A DNA stretch of 64,000 bases from NCBI RefSeq assembly GCF_017301615.1, contig NZ_CP059066.1:1082001-1146000 (forward strand), read 5' to 3'. Below are positions 1 through 8,515 of this stretch, piece after piece. Position 1 is the stretch's first letter; each line of letters opens with the position of its first letter. The notes beneath the pieces are model-generated. The model saw nothing but the letters and a program-made list of their open reading frames with translations. It ran no database searches and was not told the origin of the DNA. The DNA comes from Koleobacter methoxysyntrophicus (GTDB taxonomy: Bacteria; Bacillota; Thermosediminibacteria; Koleobacterales; Koleobacteraceae). A program made the position numbers and the translations under genes.

Positions 1-245
1 TGGATATCCTTGAAATGCTTCAGGCTCTGGATAAGATAGCACCGGGGGTGTATTCCAGACATACGCTGTTGTACGGGGTTGAAGCCAAATTTTACTCTTC
101 AAGGTTGAAATTGACCTCCCGGTTGGAGACCCAGATAAAGAACCTATTTGCTGTAGGTGATGGTGCGGGTATAACCAGGGGTCTGGCCCAAGCATCTGTG
201 TCCGGGGTCGTGGCTGCTCGGGAGATAATAAACAGAATAGGATAA
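1..245 (+). CDS. FAD-dependent dehydrogenase, C-terminal end (partial)
   Basis: Only the last roughly 80 residues are in the window; the reading frame is open from position 3 and enters from upstream. The tail NLFAVGDGAGITRGLAQA is the classic C-terminal FAD-contacting segment of flavoprotein oxidoreductases (a GDG-containing motif followed by a helix), and the continuation ASVSGVVAAREI fits the uncharacterised COG2509 family of FAD-dependent dehydrogenases. In many Clostridia that family sits directly before purA, as here, with a 12-base gap. The substrate is unknown. Assignment to COG2509 rests on this tail and the neighbour, so the broad flavoprotein call is firmer than the subfamily. Confidence 0.8.
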   Translation, partial: DILEMLQALDKIAPGVYSRHTLLYGVEAKFYSSRLKLTSRLETQIKNLFAVGDGAGITRGLAQASVSGVVAAREIINRIG

Positions 246-1541
<1,296 letters not shown>

Positions 1542-1677
1542 TGGAATTGCACTTATCAGGCTGTTTAAACAGTTTGTTCCATCAGAAGACCGGCCTAAAA
1601 CAATTATTCAAAAAGGGCTGCTATTACACATCTGCTTGGACTGGATTCGTTATAAATTTATAGAAGAAGGGTGAAAA

Positions 1678-2118
1678 ATGAGAGATTATTCAGTGGTGTG
1701 GGAGAAGTATTTAGAAAATCTTAAACCGGGTAAGGCAGCGGTGTTGCTGGCCATGTCACCGCGGGAACAAGAAGGGGAATTGCTCGACATGTTTACTCAA
1801 ATGGGGTTTAAGTGCGGTGTTACAGAAGCCGGGGGGATGAGACATGAGATTGAAAAAAAAGTGAATAATGCCCTTTTAGGAATGGGCTTTAATTTAAATG
1901 TACTGAGAAGGGATTCTTCTGATGTCCACGCTGCGGTTCATGCTGCTATAGAAGCGTGTAACGGGCTTTTGCTCCATTCCCCCATGGTATCAAGCTATTC
2001 TTTAAAAATTGCACTTGTTAGAAAAGATAAATGGTTAGCCGTTGCTTTGTACGGGTATTCGGCTGCTCACAATTTAACGAACCATGAACGTATCGGTCTG
2101 GGAATAATGCACGTATAA
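1678..2118 (+). CDS. hutP: HutP-like histidine-responsive RNA-binding antiterminator
   Basis: A 146-residue protein matching the HutP family in length and pattern. In Bacillus subtilis HutP is a hexamer that binds L-histidine and Mg2+, then NAG triplets in the hut leader RNA, opening a terminator. Visible family marks are GKAAVLLAMS near residues 18-28, the metal-binding VHAAVHAAIEA with HxxxH near residues 82-88, SLYG-like VALYGYSA, and the terminal NHERIGLGIMHV corresponding to the conserved HETFGVGINHI end. No histidine-degradation gene is adjacent; instead a structured leader with a terminator and a CoA-transferase follow. The start has a good ribosome site (AAGAAGGGTG). Family call is strong; the effector and target here are inference. 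Confidence 0.85.
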   Translation: MRDYSVVWEKYLENLKPGKAAVLLAMSPREQEGELLDMFTQMGFKCGVTEAGGMRHEIEKKVNNALLGMGFNLNVLRRDSSDVHAAVHAAIEACNGLLLHSPMVSSYSLKIALVRKDKWLAVALYGYSAAHNLTNHERIGLGIMHV

Positions 2119-2141
2119 AATTTATAAAAACTTAAAAAGTG

Positions 2142-2170
2142 TTTTCAAACCGGGGAAAATATGATATTAT
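2142..2170 (+). promoter_or_regulatory. Candidate sigma-A promoter for the leader RNA
   Basis: TTTTCA (2142-2147) and TATTAT (2165-2170) are separated by 17 bases. Transcription would begin near 2177, just before the structured leader and outside the hutP coding region, so the leader could be made independently of hutP. Confidence 0.45.
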
Positions 2171-2176
2171 AAAATT

Positions 2177-2345
2177 CAGAGGGCTGAGTAATTGTAGTGA
2201 CTTAGGGAAAGCCGGCGGGGATCCTCAGGGAGATGAAAGCCGGGAGCATGAAGAGCGCCAATTCATTGGCGATGCAGTTCAAAACCCTTACAAAAGGCAT
2301 AGTGAAAAAGCGCTTGAGAGAGCCTGATGCTCTCTTTTTGTTTTT
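2177..2345 (+). promoter_or_regulatory. Structured, NAG-rich leader upstream of the CoA-transferase gene
   Basis: About 170 bases with several foldable elements: CTGAGT/ACTTAG near 2182-2208, CCGGC/GCCGG near 2213-2245, a CGCCAA/TTGGCG hairpin near 2257-2272, and a terminator at the end. The first 35 bases contain CAG, GAG, GAG, TAG, TAG and AAG triplets spaced mostly 6-9 bases apart, and the middle is also GAG/AAG rich. NAG triplets are what HutP recognises in B. subtilis. I could not match it to a known riboswitch class (no T-box, SAM, TPP, cobalamin or THF signature), so an HutP-controlled attenuator is my leading hypothesis. Confidence 0.5.
2316..2345 (+). terminator. Intrinsic terminator in the leader
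   Basis: GAGAGC (2318-2323), loop CTGAT, GCTCTC (2329-2334), then TTTTTGTTTTT. It lies after the leader and before the ribosome site of the CoA-transferase gene, the position expected for an attenuator. Confidence 0.8.
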
Positions 2346-2382
2346 AATAAGCTCTTTTAAAAAATGAGAGGAGTGTGATAAT

Positions 2383-3543
2383 ATGAAAAAAGCTTTATCA
2401 GGTGTAAAGGTTATAGACCTTACCAGGGTGCTGGCAGGTCCGTTCTGCACCATGATGCTGGCCGATATGGGGGCAGAAGTTGTTAAAATCGAGCGTCCAA
2501 AAACCGGCGACGATTCAAGGGCATTCGGGCCTTTTTTAAAAGGAGAGAGCGCCTATTTTATGTGCTTAAACAGGAACAAAAAGAGCATAGTGCTGGACCT
2601 CAAGTCTAAAGAAGATATAGAAATATTCAAGAGACTTATTGCTAAGGCCGATGTAGTTGTAGAAAATTTCAGACCGGGAACTATGGAAAAACTGGGTATC
2701 GGGTATGAAGAACTAAAAAAAGTCAACCCAGGGATAATTTATGCAGCCTGCTCAGGTTTCGGCCATTCAGGGCCGTATTCAAAAAAACCGGCATATGACT
2801 CGATAATTCAGGCCATGAGCGGGTTAATGAGCATCACGGGTCAGCCGGAAGGTATTCCCACAAGGGTAGGGGCCTCCATTGCCGATATAATTGCGGGTAT
2901 GTATACGGCATTTGGGATTCTTGCTGCCTTATATTTCAGGCAGGTAACAGGGGTCGGACAGAAGGTTGATGTTGCCATGTTCGATTCCGTTGTATCCGTA
3001 CTTGAAAATGCCGTCGTAAGGTATTTTGTTACAGGAGAAGTGCCTACCCGCATCGGTAACCGTCATCCCTCTATAGCCCCCTTTACATCTTATAAAACAA
3101 AGGATGACTATATTATTATTGCCGTTGGGAATGACAGGTTATGGGAGGCCTTTTGCAGAGCCGTCGGAAGGCCTGATTTATTGGAAGATGAAAGGTTTAA
3201 GACAAATAAAGACCGTTCAATGAGATGGGCACTTCTGGATGAAATATTGGGAGAGGTTTTAAAGAACAAGACGACAGAGGAATGGATACAAATTTTAGAA
3301 GAGGCAGGGGTTCCCTGCGGCCCTATAAACACAATAGATAAAGTCGTAAAGGACCCTCAACTGTTAGCCAGAGATATGATTGTTAAAACCATTCACAGTG
3401 TTGCTGGTGAACTGCTTGTCCCGGGGATTCCCGTTAAACTTTCCGAAACTCCCGGCAAGGTAGAAACACCTGCTCCGTTACTGGGCGAGCATACAGAAGA
3501 AGTGCTGCGTACATGGCTGGGATATAAGAAAGAACAGGGATAA
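2383..3543 (+). CDS. CaiB/BaiF family CoA-transferase (class III)
   Basis: A 386-residue family III CoA-transferase, which moves CoA between carboxylic acids through an aspartyl-CoA intermediate. The N-terminus GVKVIDLTRVLAGPFCTMMLADMGAEVVKIE is the family signature; RNKKSIVLDLKS and the NFRPGTMEKLGIGYEEL segment, which precedes the region of the catalytic Asp (YDSIIQAMSGLM), are all present. The C-terminus GEHTEEVLR is also typical. The carboxylate substrate cannot be read from sequence. The ATG follows a good ribosome site (GAGAGGAGTG). Expression probably depends on read-through of the terminator immediately upstream. Confidence 0.92.
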   Translation: MKKALSGVKVIDLTRVLAGPFCTMMLADMGAEVVKIERPKTGDDSRAFGPFLKGESAYFMCLNRNKKSIVLDLKSKEDIEIFKRLIAKADVVVENFRPGTMEKLGIGYEELKKVNPGIIYAACSGFGHSGPYSKKPAYDSIIQAMSGLMSITGQPEGIPTRVGASIADIIAGMYTAFGILAALYFRQVTGVGQKVDVAMFDSVVSVLENAVVRYFVTGEVPTRIGNRHPSIAPFTSYKTKDDYIIIAVGNDRLWEAFCRAVGRPDLLEDERFKTNKDRSMRWALLDEILGEVLKNKTTEEWIQILEEAGVPCGPINTIDKVVKDPQLLARDMIVKTIHSVAGELLVPGIPVKLSETPGKVETPAPLLGEHTEEVLRTWLGYKKEQG

Positions 3544-3625
3544 ATTCTTGGAAAAGGCAGTGTTAAATTTAATTTAATGTAGATAGCAGGGAGGAAAAAT
3601 ACATTCAGGCGTAGAAAATTATCTG

Positions 3626-3654
3626 TTGACATATTACAAAAAATATAGTAATAT
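3626..3654 (+). promoter_or_regulatory. Promoter of the tRNA cluster
   Basis: TTGACA (3626-3631), a 17-base spacer and TAATAT (3649-3654), about 20 bases before tRNA-Lys. The perfect -35 and spacing fit a strong stable-RNA promoter. Confidence 0.8.
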
Positions 3655-3674
3655 ATAAACCTGTGAGACAGAGT

Positions 3675-3750
3675 GGGCCATTAGCTCAGGCGGTAGAGCA
3701 CCTGACTTTTAATCAGGGTGTCGGAGGTTCGAGTCCTCCATGGCTCACCA
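3675..3750 (+). tRNA. tRNA-Lys(TTT)
   Basis: Complete cloverleaf: acceptor GGGCCAT/ATGGCTC, anticodon stem CCTGA/TCAGG with loop CTTTTAA, T-arm GGAGG-TTCGAGT-CCTCC, encoded CCA. Confidence 0.97.
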
Positions 3751-3767
3751 TTGTTTAAAACCAGGAA

Positions 3768-3842
3768 GGCCCCTTGGTCAAGTGGTTAAGACACCGCCCT
3801 TTCACGGCGGTAACAGGGGTTCGAATCCCCTAGGGGTCACCA
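3768..3842 (+). tRNA. tRNA-Glu(TTC)
   Basis: Acceptor GGCCCCT/AGGGGTC, anticodon stem CCGCC/GGCGG with loop CTTTCAC, T-arm AGGGG-TTCGAAT-CCCCT, encoded CCA. It lies 17 bases after tRNA-Lys. Confidence 0.97.
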
Positions 3843-3843
3843 C

Positions 3844-3920
3844 GGCCCAGTAGTTCAGTTGGTCAGAACGCCGGCCTGTCACGCCGGAGGTCGAGGGTTC
3901 AAGTCCCTTCTGGGTCGCCA
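3844..3920 (+). tRNA. tRNA-Asp(GTC)
   Basis: Acceptor GGCCCAG/CTGGGTC, anticodon stem CCGGC/GCCGG with loop CTGTCAC, T-arm GAGGG-TTCAAGT-CCCTT, encoded CCA. One base separates it from tRNA-Glu. Confidence 0.97.
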
Positions 3921-3926
3921 TTACCA

Positions 3927-4002
3927 GCTGGCGTAGCTCAACCGGTAGAGCAGCTGACTTGTAATCAGCAGGTTGCGGGTTCGAGTCCCATCGCCAGCTC
4001 CA
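3927..4002 (+). tRNA. tRNA-Thr(TGT)
   Basis: Acceptor GCTGGCG/CGCCAGC, anticodon stem CTGA/TCAG with loop CTTGTAA, T-arm GCGGG-TTCGAGT-CCCAT, encoded CCA. A T8 run directly after CCA could help end the transcript. Confidence 0.97.
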
Positions 4003-4124
4003 TTTTTTTTGTAGGGCTGTATTAAAGAAATATATTGATATTTGTATAAAAACCCTTACATTCTTTATAAACTGTGAAAAAAGCCTGACCTAACGCTTAT
4101 AATTGTAAAAAAAGAGGTGGGCGC

Positions 4125-4700
4125 ATGATGACTGACAAAAAAACGCTACGCCGCAGATTCCTGGAAAAAAGGCTTGGTTTATCTACTAAAGACGTAAAAA
4201 CTACGAGTGAAAAGATAATCACAAGGCTCTTTTCTCTACAAGAGTTCAAAGAATCCGAAACAGTAATGTTTTATGTAGATACCAGAAATGAAGTTCAGAC
4301 CATAGAAGCAATTAAAAAGGTTCTGGCTATGGGTAAAAGGGTAGTGCTTCCTAAAGTAAAGAAAGGCCAAGGGCTTCTGGCGGTGGAAATAAAAGATATA
4401 AGTGAATTAAAACCGGGTACTTTCGGCTTACTCGAGCCCGAAGGAGATGAGGGTCTAGAACCTGAGATAATTGACCTGGTCGTGGTGCCCGGGGTAGCCT
4501 TTGACAGGCAGGGTCACCGCCTGGGGTACGGAGCCGGTTATTATGACGGCTTCCTGCCGCAGTTAAGACCGGGAGTTAAGAAAATAGCCCTTGCCTTCGA
4601 AGTGCAGGTTGCGGAGTCCATACCGGTGGAAGAACACGATGTAAGAATGGATGCTGTCATCACCGAAAAATGTGTGTACCGATTCTGCAAAAGCGGATAA
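4125..4700 (+). CDS. 5-formyltetrahydrofolate cyclo-ligase
   Basis: Converts 5-formyl-THF and ATP to 5,10-methenyl-THF, returning the stored folate to one-carbon metabolism. The 191-residue length is normal. The N-terminal basic segment KKTLRRRFLEKR contributes to nucleotide binding in the family, VMFYVDTRNEVQT contacts the folate, and the signature GHRLGYGAGYYDGFL forms the phosphate-binding loop. Two adjacent ATGs (4125 and 4128) follow the ribosome site AAGAGGTGG; either could be used. It appears to be monocistronic between the tRNA cluster and a pseudogene. Confidence 0.95.
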   Translation: MMTDKKTLRRRFLEKRLGLSTKDVKTTSEKIITRLFSLQEFKESETVMFYVDTRNEVQTIEAIKKVLAMGKRVVLPKVKKGQGLLAVEIKDISELKPGTFGLLEPEGDEGLEPEIIDLVVVPGVAFDRQGHRLGYGAGYYDGFLPQLRPGVKKIALAFEVQVAESIPVEEHDVRMDAVITEKCVYRFCKSG

Positions 4701-4730
4701 GTGGCGGCGGAGACCTTGGAGGGACTTAGC

Positions 4731-6129
4731 ATGAAAATAGATAAGTTCTTATATTTTATTCTTTTGGCCATGTTATTTATGGTTGTTAGTTGTGGGCAAA
4801 TAGATATAAATCCTCAAAACAGTAAAGAAAGGGAATTAAATCATAGTGGATTTCCAAACAAATTAATAGTGAAATAGATATTAAGGACATCGATAATAAT
4901 AATACTATAACTCTTTATTCCGAAACCTATAAAAAAACAATTGCTGAATGAGCTTAATAATTCTTTTGAAGTTTCCACAATTAACAATTTTTATCCTAAT
5001 TATATAATAATCATAGATGAGCAAAATATTTATTTTTCCAATGAAGGGTATTTAAAATATAATAACTTATATTATGCAAACTGGTCATTAAAACACATAT
5101 TAGACGATTTAATAGTTAAAAGTATGTTTGAAAATACACGGGAAAAATCCACACAAGCTATATTAACATCGAATATTTTAAATGGGAAGATAGAAATTAA
5201 CATACAAAACAAAAAAACAATAACAGAACTGTTAAAATTATTACAAAAATTAGATTACAAGCAAGAATATATAGATGTGATTTATTATAAAAATAACTTT
5301 AAATTACTTGAGAATAATAAAGTTGTTTTGGAATTAAGAGATGACTATGTCCTATTGTTTGGTAAAACTTTTGCCACTAAGCAGCAATATGCGATTCTAG
5401 ACAATTTTTGGTATTCAGGAGAAGTTGCTGAGGTTTATTTGAACAAAATAAAGAGTTTGATATTAGATAAATCATCTAAAATTACTTTGACATCAAAAGA
5501 CAGAGGGAAAGAGATTATTTTAAATGACCTTCAAAAAAAGGCCATAGCGGAGTCCTTACAAAAATAGCAATTTAAAGATTTAGAGGGATTAAATAAAACA
5601 AGATTTCCGGCATATGAATTAAATATATGCTACGGGAATAATGAAAAAATATCAATAAAATTATTGGATGAAAATTTATTATTAATAGATGGTCAAAACA
5701 ATGGAATTATTACAAATGTGGATTTATGGAGGGTTTTATCTAATATTTTTCCAATCAAGCCGGTTACCCCAATAGAGGAACTCTTTATGGCAGATGAAAT
5801 GATATTAAAATTTACTGACAAGAATGACACCGTGAAAATAGATAGTTGTTTAAAAGATAATTATATAAGATTATTTATTCCTGGGAAACCATCTTCAAAC
5901 ATACCTGAAGAAGTTCTCCAAACTGAATTGATTTTTATTGACGAAAAAGGAAACAAAAAATTTGAAAATCTATGATAATTATTTCAGTATAGATGAAAAA
6001 AATTACGAATTAGAAAATATAGGGGAGATTTTCTATAAATATTATGTGCTCAATCATTAAAACAAGATGGAAATAATGAATTGAATATTCTGGCACAGCA
6101 ATATACAGAACTGATTGACAAAGCCTTGT
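4731..6129 (+). pseudogene. Decayed AT-rich lipoprotein gene of unknown function
   Basis: An ATG at 4731 starts a lipoprotein signal peptide (MKIDKFLYFILLAMLFMVVSC, with a VVSC lipobox), but the frame breaks. Following the protein-like signal requires a shift near 4860-4880, a second back at the A7 run 4931-4937, passage through an in-frame TAG at 5565-5567, and further shifts near 5960 and 6050. Between these points the translation is continuous and plausible (for example ELIFIDEKGNKKFEN before 5973 and KIYDNYFSIDEKNYE after it). It is richer in A+T than its neighbours. I do not recognise the family. The last readable codons run into the promoter of tRNA-Gly. At least four frameshifts and one nonsense codon make a sequencing artefact unlikely. 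Confidence 0.75.
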
Positions 6130-6143
6130 TTATATGCTATACT
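6115..6143 (+). promoter_or_regulatory. Promoter of tRNA-Gly
   Basis: TTGACA (6115-6120), 17-base spacer and TATACT (6138-6143), ending 12 bases before the tRNA. It lies inside the tail of the decayed lipoprotein gene. Confidence 0.85.
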
Positions 6144-6155
6144 TTATTGAAGGAT

Positions 6156-6230
6156 GCGGTAGTAGTTCAGGGGTAGAATGTCGGCTTCCCAAGCCGAAGA
6201 TCGCGGGTTCGAATCCCGTCTACCGCTCCA
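6156..6230 (+). tRNA. tRNA-Gly(TCC)
   Basis: Acceptor GCGGTAG/CTACCGC, anticodon stem TCGGC/GCCGA with loop TTCCCAA (anticodon TCC), T-arm CGCGGG-TTCGAAT-CCCGT, encoded CCA, then a T8 run. Confidence 0.97.
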
Positions 6231-6513
6231 TTTTTTTTAGTTTAAGTTCACCAAGACTAGATGTGGAGCAAAACCAGCAAGCAGATGGACGGATACAGGC
6301 ACAAAGTTTAAGTGTAATTGAGCCCATAATATGTTTGGATGTCAATGCACAGTCATATGATTTTAACGGTATATTCCAACAGATGTTGGGATTTTTTTAT
6401 TTTTTAAAATTATGGAAGGAATATCCTGTATAAAAAAATAATATACATAAAAGGACTACTCAAGAGTTCTTAGATAAACCGATATTACCTTAATTTAAAA
6501 GGGGAGGATCTTT
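6231..6513 (+). other. Non-coding gap after tRNA-Gly
   Basis: No convincing gene. One open stretch (about 6260-6430) has a weakly protein-like translation but no start or ribosome site of its own and is continuous with the tRNA, so I do not call it. A short hairpin CCAAC/GTTGG (6376-6389) followed by seven Ts could terminate the tRNA transcript. Confidence 0.4.
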
Positions 6514-8046
6514 GTGTTCAGGGTGTTTAATTTAAAGAAAATTGCCATTCCCGCAGCAGTTCTGTTAATAATTTTGTTATTAGTTACCACATTTATGGCT
6601 TTTATGAAAAGGGATAAAGCTTCATGGTATGACGAAAAATTCGCGAGGATAGCCAGAAAATGCCCACAGTATTATATGAATGTTAGTTTTAATCCAGAAG
6701 AAAAAACTGTAAATGCTGTAATGAAGGTGAAATATACAAATAATTCGAATAAAAACCTTGAGGAGGTCTACTTTTATCTTTATCCTAATGCCTTCAAAGA
6801 CGAGAACAGGCTTCCCTTCCTGGAAGATGAAATCCCGAAAGTATATCCCAATGGCTTTGATCCCGGCTATATAGAAGTAAACTATGTAAAAACCCCGGAA
6901 GAGGGCCAGGACCTTGAGTTTCATATAGAGGATATATATATGAAGGTCATTATGCCTCAAAGCCTAAAACCCGGAAGGAAAATTTCCCTAGAAGTCTCGT
7001 TTTCTGTTAAACTCCCCAATTCCTTAGGGAGATTCGGATACGGGCAGAAAACCTATAATGTCTGCAACTGGTATCCCATCCTTGCTGTATATGATGACGA
7101 TGGATGGAACCTCAATCCCTATTATGCAATAGGAGACCCTTTTTACAGTGAGATTGCCCTTTATGATGTTGTAATTGAGGTACCTAAGGACCTGGTTATT
7201 GCATCAACGGGGACCCAGGTTGAAATAAAAGAAAAAGACGGCGGTACAAGGGAGTGGCACATAAAAACGGGTTTGGTGCGGGATTTCGCCTGGGTAGCCA
7301 GCACCGAGTTCCAAATCCATCAAAAGGAAGTAGATGGAACGAACATCTATTCATATTATTTTGATGAAGAAGGCAGTCGAAAAGCCCTGGAAGCAGCGGC
7401 TGAAGCTGTTAGATTTTTTAACAGCTACTTCGGGAAGTACCCCTATGACACCTTTTCAGTTGTAGCGGCAGATTTCTACATAGGAGGGATGGAATATCCC
7501 AATCTGGTTTTAATTGATAAAACACTTTATGGAGGTAGTTTTTTAGAATACATAGTTGTTCATGAAACAGCCCACCAGTGGTGGTACGGTCTGGTAGGAA
7601 GCAACCAGATAAAAGAAGCGTGGCTTGATGAAGGTCTAACTGAATATTCAACGATAATGTATTACGAACACAGATACGGGAAGGCCAGGGGAGCCCGGAT
7701 GTACAACGACTTTGTAAAAAACAGGTATCGATTTTATGAATTGACCAACCCCAAAGATTTCAGGGTTCTGAGGCCGTTACATGAATTCCGGGATTGGAGG
7801 GATTACGATGCCCTGGTTTATGCGCGGGGTGCTATGGTATTCGGCGAGTTAAGAGAACAGGCCGGCGATAAAACCTTTCAGAGGGTCATGAGACAATATT
7901 TTAGGGAATACATATATGAAAATTCTACAACTGAAGCGTTTATACGGCTGTGGGAAAAAGAAACGGAAAACTTTGATAAAGCATTTTTTAATAAGATGTT
8001 AAACCTGCCGCCCGAAGGCCAAAATATACAAATCCCAGCAGCATAA
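6514..8046 (+). CDS. Membrane-anchored M1-family metallopeptidase
   Basis: A 510-residue gluzincin. An N-terminal membrane segment (about residues 8-30, IAIPAAVLLIILLLVTTFMAFM) anchors it, probably with the enzyme outside. The zinc site HETAHQWW with the downstream Glu in WLDEGLTEYS fits HExxH-x18-E of M1 aminopeptidases, and GGMEYPN stands in for the GxMEN exopeptidase motif. The N-terminal beta-sandwich precedes it. The family trims peptides from the N-terminus; the GGMEYP variant leaves true aminopeptidase activity uncertain. The start is GTG with a strong AGGGGAGG site eight bases upstream. Confidence 0.9.
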   Translation: MFRVFNLKKIAIPAAVLLIILLLVTTFMAFMKRDKASWYDEKFARIARKCPQYYMNVSFNPEEKTVNAVMKVKYTNNSNKNLEEVYFYLYPNAFKDENRLPFLEDEIPKVYPNGFDPGYIEVNYVKTPEEGQDLEFHIEDIYMKVIMPQSLKPGRKISLEVSFSVKLPNSLGRFGYGQKTYNVCNWYPILAVYDDDGWNLNPYYAIGDPFYSEIALYDVVIEVPKDLVIASTGTQVEIKEKDGGTREWHIKTGLVRDFAWVASTEFQIHQKEVDGTNIYSYYFDEEGSRKALEAAAEAVRFFNSYFGKYPYDTFSVVAADFYIGGMEYPNLVLIDKTLYGGSFLEYIVVHETAHQWWYGLVGSNQIKEAWLDEGLTEYSTIMYYEHRYGKARGARMYNDFVKNRYRFYELTNPKDFRVLRPLHEFRDWRDYDALVYARGAMVFGELREQAGDKTFQRVMRQYFREYIYENSTTEAFIRLWEKETENFDKAFFNKMLNLPPEGQNIQIPAA

Positions 8047-8177
8047 TGAATTTATATCCGGATCTATCTCTTTGTTTTTGGTCCGGAAAATGCCGCAAAC
8101 CCCAGCAGCATGATGGTTTATATTCCTATATAAAAGAGGATTTTAAAGATTTATATCGAATTACAGTCAATATAATA

Positions 8178-8374
8178 ATATGACTATATACTTTACTCAG
8201 GATACGGTAAGTCCAGTTGAATAAATGGCAAACACATAAGCGACTGTTAATTTGGCTCGAAGTCATGGATGGCGGAGAGCCAAATTCCAGAGTGAGCGGA
8301 GCATGGAGGCGGAGCAAACGGCAAGCGGAGGGATGCCATTTATAATTCTCCCTGAGCTAAGGGGATAGTCATAT
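8178..8374. mobile_element. MITE-like structured element with terminal inverted repeats
   Basis: About 197 bases bounded by ATATGACTAT (8178-8187) and its exact complement ATAGTCATAT (8365-8374); the similarity continues inward around CTCAGG/CCTGAG. Two nested perfect 10-bp inverted repeats lie inside: ATAAATGGCA (8221-8230) with TGCCATTTAT (8334-8343), and AATTTGGCTC (8249-8258) with GAGCCAAATT (8277-8286). The right half is repeated near 57.3 kb. No coding capacity is seen. The whole unit would fold as a long hairpin, as expected of a miniature transposable element or a REP-like repeat. The parent transposase is not in the window. Confidence 0.6.
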
Positions 8375-8462
8375 ATAATAATAACCATAGGTTTTTCAAA
8401 TAAAGTCAATAAAGCCATAAAGAAAATACAATAACTAAAAGTGCTATGATAGTAGAAGTTTT

Positions 8463-8498
8463 AATAAAGTCAATAAAGTCAATAAAGTCAATAAAGTC
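8463..8498 (+). repeat. Tandem 9-bp repeat AATAAAGTC before a ribosome site
   Basis: Four head-to-tail copies of AATAAAGTC (8463-8498) lead into ATAAAGGAGGG, the ribosome site of the DMT transporter gene. A partial extra array (AATAAAGTC, AATAAAGCC) lies at about 8399-8416. Copy-number slippage would change the promoter-to-ribosome-site distance. Confidence 0.85.
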
Positions 8499-8515
8499 AT
8501 AAAGGAGGGTAGCAA

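Noticed and set aside
2139-2327. 62-codon frame in the hutP downstream leader
   Set aside because: Lies wholly in the structured leader and terminator, no ribosome site, low-complexity translation.
2259-2334. Fluoride (crcB) riboswitch, because of GGCGATG and CTGATG
   Set aside because: The order and spacing of the conserved pieces do not form the pseudoknot, and the downstream gene is not fluoride-related.
6134-6433. Open frame of about 99 codons across tRNA-Gly
   Set aside because: It reads straight through the tRNA and lacks its own ribosome site.
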